Source of the DNA: Halobacillus litoralis
Lineage (GTDB): Bacteria; Bacillota; Bacilli; Bacillales; Halobacillaceae
Direction: 5' to 3'
Assembly: GCF_020524085.2 (NCBI RefSeq)
Contig: NZ_CP129016.1
Coordinates: 3,342,001-3,406,000, forward strand
Length of the DNA stretch: 64,000 nucleotides
Below, piece after piece: positions 60,158-64,000 of the stretch. The notes beneath the pieces are model-generated. The model had not been told where the DNA came from. It did not search any database and was given only the letters and a program-made list of their open reading frames with translations. The position numbers and the translations under genes are program-made. How positions within the stretch are numbered: position 1 is the stretch's first letter; each line of letters starts with the position of its first letter.

Positions 60158-60207
60158 TTGTCAACAGATTCATAACCTATTAGTATTGTATATGTTCAAA
60201 GTGACAT
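60158..60207 (+). promoter_or_regulatory. MFS exporter promoter with PadR-type operator
   Basis: TTGTCA (60158-60163), 17-bp spacer, TAGTAT (60181-60186). Just downstream is ATGT-N8-ACAT (60192-60207), the PadR operator consensus, embedded in two direct ATATGTTCA repeats. Confidence 0.65.
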
Positions 60208-60241
60208 ATGTTCATTTTAACATTCAGGAGGTGATTTGAAT

Positions 60242-61394
60242 ATGAAAAAAACCATTGGCTTGCTCACCCTCATCCAATTTTTCGTGTACATCGGTTTTGG
60301 GATCATCATTCCCGTCATTCCAGAATTGATTGCCAATATGAATGGAAGTGCCATACACATCGGCTGGCTGCTTGCGGTGTATTCATTAGCATCCTTTCTA
60401 ACCGCACGTTTGTGGGGAGGGATTGCAGATCGAATAGGAAGAAGGAAAGTCATTTTAATTGGACTTTTAGGATTTACCGTCAGTTTTCTCATGTTCGCCC
60501 TATTCATTAACCATTTGGCTGCTCTCTATGTATCAAGAATGATAGGCGGGCTGTTCGCAGGAGCCTTGTATACAGGAAGCATGTCGTATGTTGCAGACAT
60601 CACATCAAATGAAAACCGAAACAAATATATGGGTTTTGTAGGAATGGCCATCGGATTAGGTTTTATTCTAGGCCCTGCTATAGGTGGACTGCTGAGCGAA
60701 GTAAGTATAGCCTTTCCCCTTTTATATCTCTGCAGGTTTCATGGCATTTACCTTTCTTCTAACATTCTTTGTTCTCAAAGAGTCTAAGCCCAAGCAAGCG
60801 GCGAGAAGACAGTCAATATCAATCAAATACCAACTTACAGGAAATCTCGTTCCTTTATTTCTATTCACTTTTGTAACGACTCTTCTTTTAGCTGGCCTTG
60901 AAGGCACCTTTCAAATCTATCAAATACAGAAAATCGACATTACTCCCTTTGAGGTAGGCTTATTATTTATGGTAAGCGGACTGATCGATGCAGGTATTCA
61001 AGGCGGGGTTATGCAAAAGATCAAGGATGGAACAGAGACCCATTGGATCATCATGGGACAGGTGGTGAGTGCCGGAGGATTGCTGCTTATGCCCCTGTCC
61101 TATAATCTTTGGTTCGCAGGAATATTTCTTGCGATCTTCACAGCTGGCAATGCTCTGGTCCGAACATGCACCCTTTCTCTCATTACAAAGAAAAGCGATC
61201 AGCAAGGAGCGGCTACAGGAGCAATTTATTCTCTCGACAGTCTAGGAAGGGTCCTTGGGCCCGTCGCGTTTACATGGATTTTTGAAATGCATGCACTGGC
61301 TACTTTTTTGACGGCGAGTCTACTAGGAGTCTTGAGTATCACTTTAATTATCGCTTATGAAAAAAAGAAACCCATACAGATGAACTCTATATAA
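60242..61394 (+). pseudogene. MFS multidrug exporter, frameshifted
   Basis: Drug:H+ antiporter of the 12-helix DHA1 type, like NorA/Bmr-class exporters. The first frame starts KKTIGLLTLIQFFVYIGFG after AGGAGG and carries motif A (LWGGIADRIGRRKV) and motif C (GLGFILGPAIGG), then leaves frame at SIAFP. The second frame (60741 onward) gives FMAFTFLLTFFVLKESKPK and the remaining six helices. CCCC at 60716-60719 in place of CCC would explain it: AFPFYISAGFMAF results. Total length of 1153 nt equals 384 codons plus one base. Confidence 0.85.
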
Positions 61395-61408
61395 AAAGGA
61401 GATCCCAT

Positions 61409-61735
61409 ATGTTTTACTCTATACATGCCAGTACATGGCTCATTGTCGTTTTACTTTTCGCTTTGTCTATGACATTAAAAAAGAATACGCTTTCAAAAAT
61501 GTTGTTAAGATTGACGTATCTCGTCATGATTACTACAGGGATCGTGATGCTCGTACAATTCCAATTTCCCGTTATTTATATTGTTAAAGGCTTGTTAGCT
61601 CTAGCGATGATCGGAACCATGGAAGCCCTGCTTGCTAGAAAGAGAAAAGGTGAATCTTCTCCTTTCATTTGGGTCTTCTTCGTTCTTTTGCTTCTATTCG
61701 TTCTGCTCATCGGTTTTAATTTGATTACATTTTAA
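61409..61735 (+). CDS. yisL: YisL family membrane protein (DUF1516)
   Basis: 108-residue, four-helix membrane protein of the YisL/UPF0344 family, found mainly in Bacillales and of unknown function. Typical segments are YSIHASTWLIVVLLFALSM, RLTYLVMITTGIVMLVQF, YIVKGLLALAMIGTMEALL and a last hydrophobic run. It starts 14 bp after the MFS gene with AAAAGGAG and a terminator follows, so it probably shares the PadR-controlled transcript. Confidence 0.85.
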   Translation: MFYSIHASTWLIVVLLFALSMTLKKNTLSKMLLRLTYLVMITTGIVMLVQFQFPVIYIVKGLLALAMIGTMEALLARKRKGESSPFIWVFFVLLLLFVLLIGFNLITF

Positions 61736-61788
61736 GATTTGTTGTGAAATTTAAGATCCTTCCCAAACAAATCTCTCTTTCATATAAT

Positions 61789-61830
61789 AAGAACCCCTGA
61801 TTCCTTTCATTAGGAATCAGGGGTTCTTTA
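61789..61830. terminator. Bidirectional rho-independent terminator
   Basis: AAGAACCCCTGATTCCT, short loop, AGGAATCAGGGGTTCTTT; between yisL and the convergent P450 fusion. Confidence 0.92.
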
Positions 61831-61885
61831 GATTTGACTTTTACAATGAGCAGGAATGATCTTTAAGTCTTTCAGGCTCAGAATG

Positions 61886-64000
61886 TTAAGAACCAGCCCA
61901 GACATCTTTCGCCAGTCGTCCAGACTTTTCAAGCTCATCCAGCCACGAAACAGCTTCCTGTTCACTGACTTGATTGAGATCACGGTAACACTCCACAAGC
62001 GTATCCGTTACTTCAGGAGCCATTTTGCTTCCATCCCCACAAATATAGAGACGGCCCCCTTGATCTAATAGAGAAAGGATCGCTTCTGCATTTTTCTTCA
62101 TCACATGCTGGACATACACCTTTTCTCCATCCTTTTGTCGTGAAAAAGCCGTGTGCAGGTCAATCAAACCGAGACGTTCCGCTTCTTTCAGTTCCTCTTC
62201 GTACAAGAAATCCTGTTCCGGGTGACGGCACCCGAAATAAAGATGGGCTTCACCAAGCGCTGTTCCTTCCTGCTGCATCACTTTACGCGCCTGAACGAAC
62301 CCTCGGAAGGGAGCGATTCCAGTCCCCGGCCCGACAAGGATCATCGGAGTTTCAGGATCTTCCGGCAGTTGGAAGTCGGATTGAGGGGTACGGACGAAAC
62401 AGGCGATTTTGTCTCCGATTTCTCTTGATGCCAAATAATTCGAAGCTACACCTTCGTACTCCCCCTTGCCGCTCCACGCCTCTCCTCGAACGACACTGAC
62501 CGTCACACTCGGTTGATGGGCATCCACACGAGGGGAACTGGAAATCGAATAATAACGGACTTTCAAAGCTGGAAGCAGGGAAATGAATTGTTCGAACTCC
62601 ATTTCACAGGACGCGAACGCTTCTAACAGCTCCAGCATTGTCTGGCGTTTCTCGAGAATTTCTCTCTTATAATTTTCATCCTCGACGAGTTGTTCGAGTT
62701 CGATTTTGTGAGGCGGGCAGGGGTTACTCGCTGCAAGCGCGCGGATTTGTGCCCGCGTCGCAGGCTCCTGCAATTCCACGTAAGACGATAACAATTGCAG
62801 CAGTTGAACCGGTTGACCTGTAGGCAGATGGGACGCGCGTCCTGTCCCCTCGCTCAACATCACATACTCTTCTCCTTTGAGCCCAAACCGGTCCAGCACC
62901 CTGTTGATTAGGACTTGTGTATTTTCCGGAACGACACCTAAATGATCCCCTTCCTGGAAAGTCACGTCTGAAGGAAGTTCAACCTCCACGTGACGAGTGC
63001 TGCGCTCATCAGACTCTAGCAGCTCTTTGTTTTCAAGCACAACAGCAGTGAAAGCATCATACGTGCGGGCCACAGGCGTGTAGCTCGTTCCGCTGACGAA
63101 TTCCATGGAAACGGGGCTGGAGGCCGTTTGACCTTCTTCCAAGTCCAAGTTGAAATGATCAGCTAACGCCGGCCAAAGCTTTTCTTCCCATTTTTCCAGA
63201 TCGCCATCAAAATCCTCGTTGGCATCTCCTTCTCCTCGTTCAAGTAGACGGAAGGCTCCTTTCGCATCGAGCTTGCGATCGATCGTTGCCGGAACTCGTT
63301 GATACGTGCTCGCCCAATTTCGGTCTCCACAGCCGAAAACAGCGTAGGTCACCCCATCGAGATCCGCTTCCTCATCAGAAGTCAGCCACTGGACAAAAGA
63401 GGTCGCGTTGTCTGGCGGATTGCCATTATAGGATGCCGATACAACCAAAGTGGCACCTTCTTTCGGAAGATTCCCCGTCCATTCATCAAGCAGGGCCGTC
63501 GTTACGGCGAACCCTTGATGACGGGCGGTGTCAGCAAGCTCGCGGGCCACTCCTTCTGAGGTTCCCATATTCGATCCGTACAAGACAAGGAATGGTGTGC
63601 CATGAGACTCGCGCGCAGGCATTTCCTTCGTTTCTTTCTTTTCATCCACATCTGGCGTTTGGATCCCCTGGAATTCTCTTCTCGATTTCACTTTCATCGT
63701 CAAACCATCGGGCTTGAACGTCAACGTTTCTTTGATATCCAATTCATAATCCGAATGATCCTCAAGGTCGAAATGCTGTAAAACCATGCCGAGAACGAGC
63801 GTCGCTTCATGAAGCGCAAACTGCTGTCCGATACATGCCCTTTGTCCATTTCCAAATGGCTTATAAGCGTGATACGGAATGCTCGCTGGATTTTCAAAAC
63901 GCTCTGGATTGAATTCCTCTGCATCGTCTCCCCAGACAGTGGTGTCACGGTGAAGCTCCGGGATTAGCAGTGTAAACGTATCCCCTTTTTCCACCTCGTA
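61886..64000 (-). CDS. Cytochrome P450/NADPH-P450 reductase fusion (CYP102, BM3-like), 3' part
   Basis: C-terminal 704 residues of a self-sufficient fatty-acid hydroxylase; the N-terminal part lies beyond the right edge. The end of the P450 domain shows the haem-cysteine motif [18 protein letters not shown]. After a linker comes an FMN flavodoxin domain ([38 protein letters not shown]), then FAD ([23 protein letters not shown]) and NADPH ([25 protein letters not shown]) domains. The layout matches Bacillus CypD/CypB (YetO/YrhJ). A PadR/TetR-like regulator such as FatR would be expected beyond the edge. Confidence 0.95.
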   Translation of the reverse strand, partial: YEVEKGDTFTLLIPELHRDTTVWGDDAEEFNPERFENPASIPYHAYKPFGNGQRACIGQQFALHEATLVLGMVLQHFDLEDHSDYELDIKETLTFKPDGLTMKVKSRREFQGIQTPDVDEKKETKEMPARESHGTPFLVLYGSNMGTSEGVARELADTARHQGFAVTTALLDEWTGNLPKEGATLVVSASYNGNPPDNATSFVQWLTSDEEADLDGVTYAVFGCGDRNWASTYQRVPATIDRKLDAKGAFRLLERGEGDANEDFDGDLEKWEEKLWPALADHFNLDLEEGQTASSPVSMEFVSGTSYTPVARTYDAFTAVVLENKELLESDERSTRHVEVELPSDVTFQEGDHLGVVPENTQVLINRVLDRFGLKGEEYVMLSEGTGRASHLPTGQPVQLLQLLSSYVELQEPATRAQIRALAASNPCPPHKIELEQLVEDENYKREILEKRQTMLELLEAFASCEMEFEQFISLLPALKVRYYSISSSPRVDAHQPSVTVSVVRGEAWSGKGEYEGVASNYLASREIGDKIACFVRTPQSDFQLPEDPETPMILVGPGTGIAPFRGFVQARKVMQQEGTALGEAHLYFGCRHPEQDFLYEEELKEAERLGLIDLHTAFSRQKDGEKVYVQHVMKKNAEAILSLLDQGGRLYICGDGSKMAPEVTDTLVECYRDLNQVSEQEAVSWLDELEKSGRLAKDVWAGS

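Overview
The window looks like a chromosomal segment of a low-to-moderate GC, Gram-positive, endospore-lineage bacterium of the Bacillaceae, most likely a moderately halophilic genus of the Halobacillus/Pontibacillus type. This is inferred from strong AGGAGG-type ribosome binding sites, Bacillus-type genes (yfkAB, a yocH-like 3D-domain protein, yugU, yisL, qoxABCD, an RsbR-type stressosome protein, a CYP102-type P450 fusion), acidic proteins, and carnitine catabolism with a BCCT transporter. No rRNA, tRNA, phage, CRISPR array or complete insertion sequence was seen.

Layout. 1-8.1 kb: an SDR start, the radical SAM protein YfkAB, a truncated YgjP-like protein, a ZIP transporter, a SIMPL protein, an amine oxidase, and a membrane-anchored HtrA-like protease next to a frameshifted zinc-ribbon protein. 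8.1-12.9 kb: a 3D-domain cell-wall protein with a WalR-like site, small hypothetical genes, a thiosulfate-type YeeE/YedE transporter, two arrays of short degenerate repeats and a type I toxin-antitoxin locus. 12.9-21.8 kb: iron uptake (Fur-controlled efeO-efeB-efeU with efeB frameshifted; a siderophore binding protein plus fused permease), with yugU and dapF between. 21.9-27.5 kb: a winged-helix orphan, a third repeat array and the aa3-type menaquinol oxidase operon qoxABCD plus a small fifth membrane protein. 28-31.1 kb: small enzymes and acetyltransferases. 31.2-36.5 kb: a carnitine catabolism cluster (thioesterase, L-carnitine dehydrogenase, 3-dehydrocarnitine cleavage enzyme, divergent BCCT transporter, CMD-family protein, TetR regulator), with two matching 28-bp operators exactly over the two divergent promoters. 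36.5-43 kb: a nuclease-like protein, a P-loop kinase with a VanZ protein, an MFS transporter under a T-box riboswitch, and a DUF2254 protein. 43-57 kb: ArsR-SRPBCC regulator, 5'-nucleotidase, a very large glycoside-hydrolase-like exported protein, RsbR-type STAS protein, MBL hydrolase, deaminase, tandem DUF1259-like protein, aldo/keto reductase and an Old Yellow Enzyme. 57-64 kb: a broken VOC gene, UbiB kinase, PadR regulator with a divergent frameshifted MFS exporter, YisL, and the 3' part of a P450-reductase fusion.

Five genes are interrupted (four frameshifts, three of them in or beside homopolymer runs, and one nonsense codon). From one sequence I cannot tell assembly error from real decay or phase variation. 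The most interesting signals are the paired carnitine operators, the T-box upstream of an MFS exporter, the type I toxin-antitoxin locus, the three 20-21-bp-period repeat arrays, and a palindromic terminator present as two reverse-complement copies 18 kb apart.
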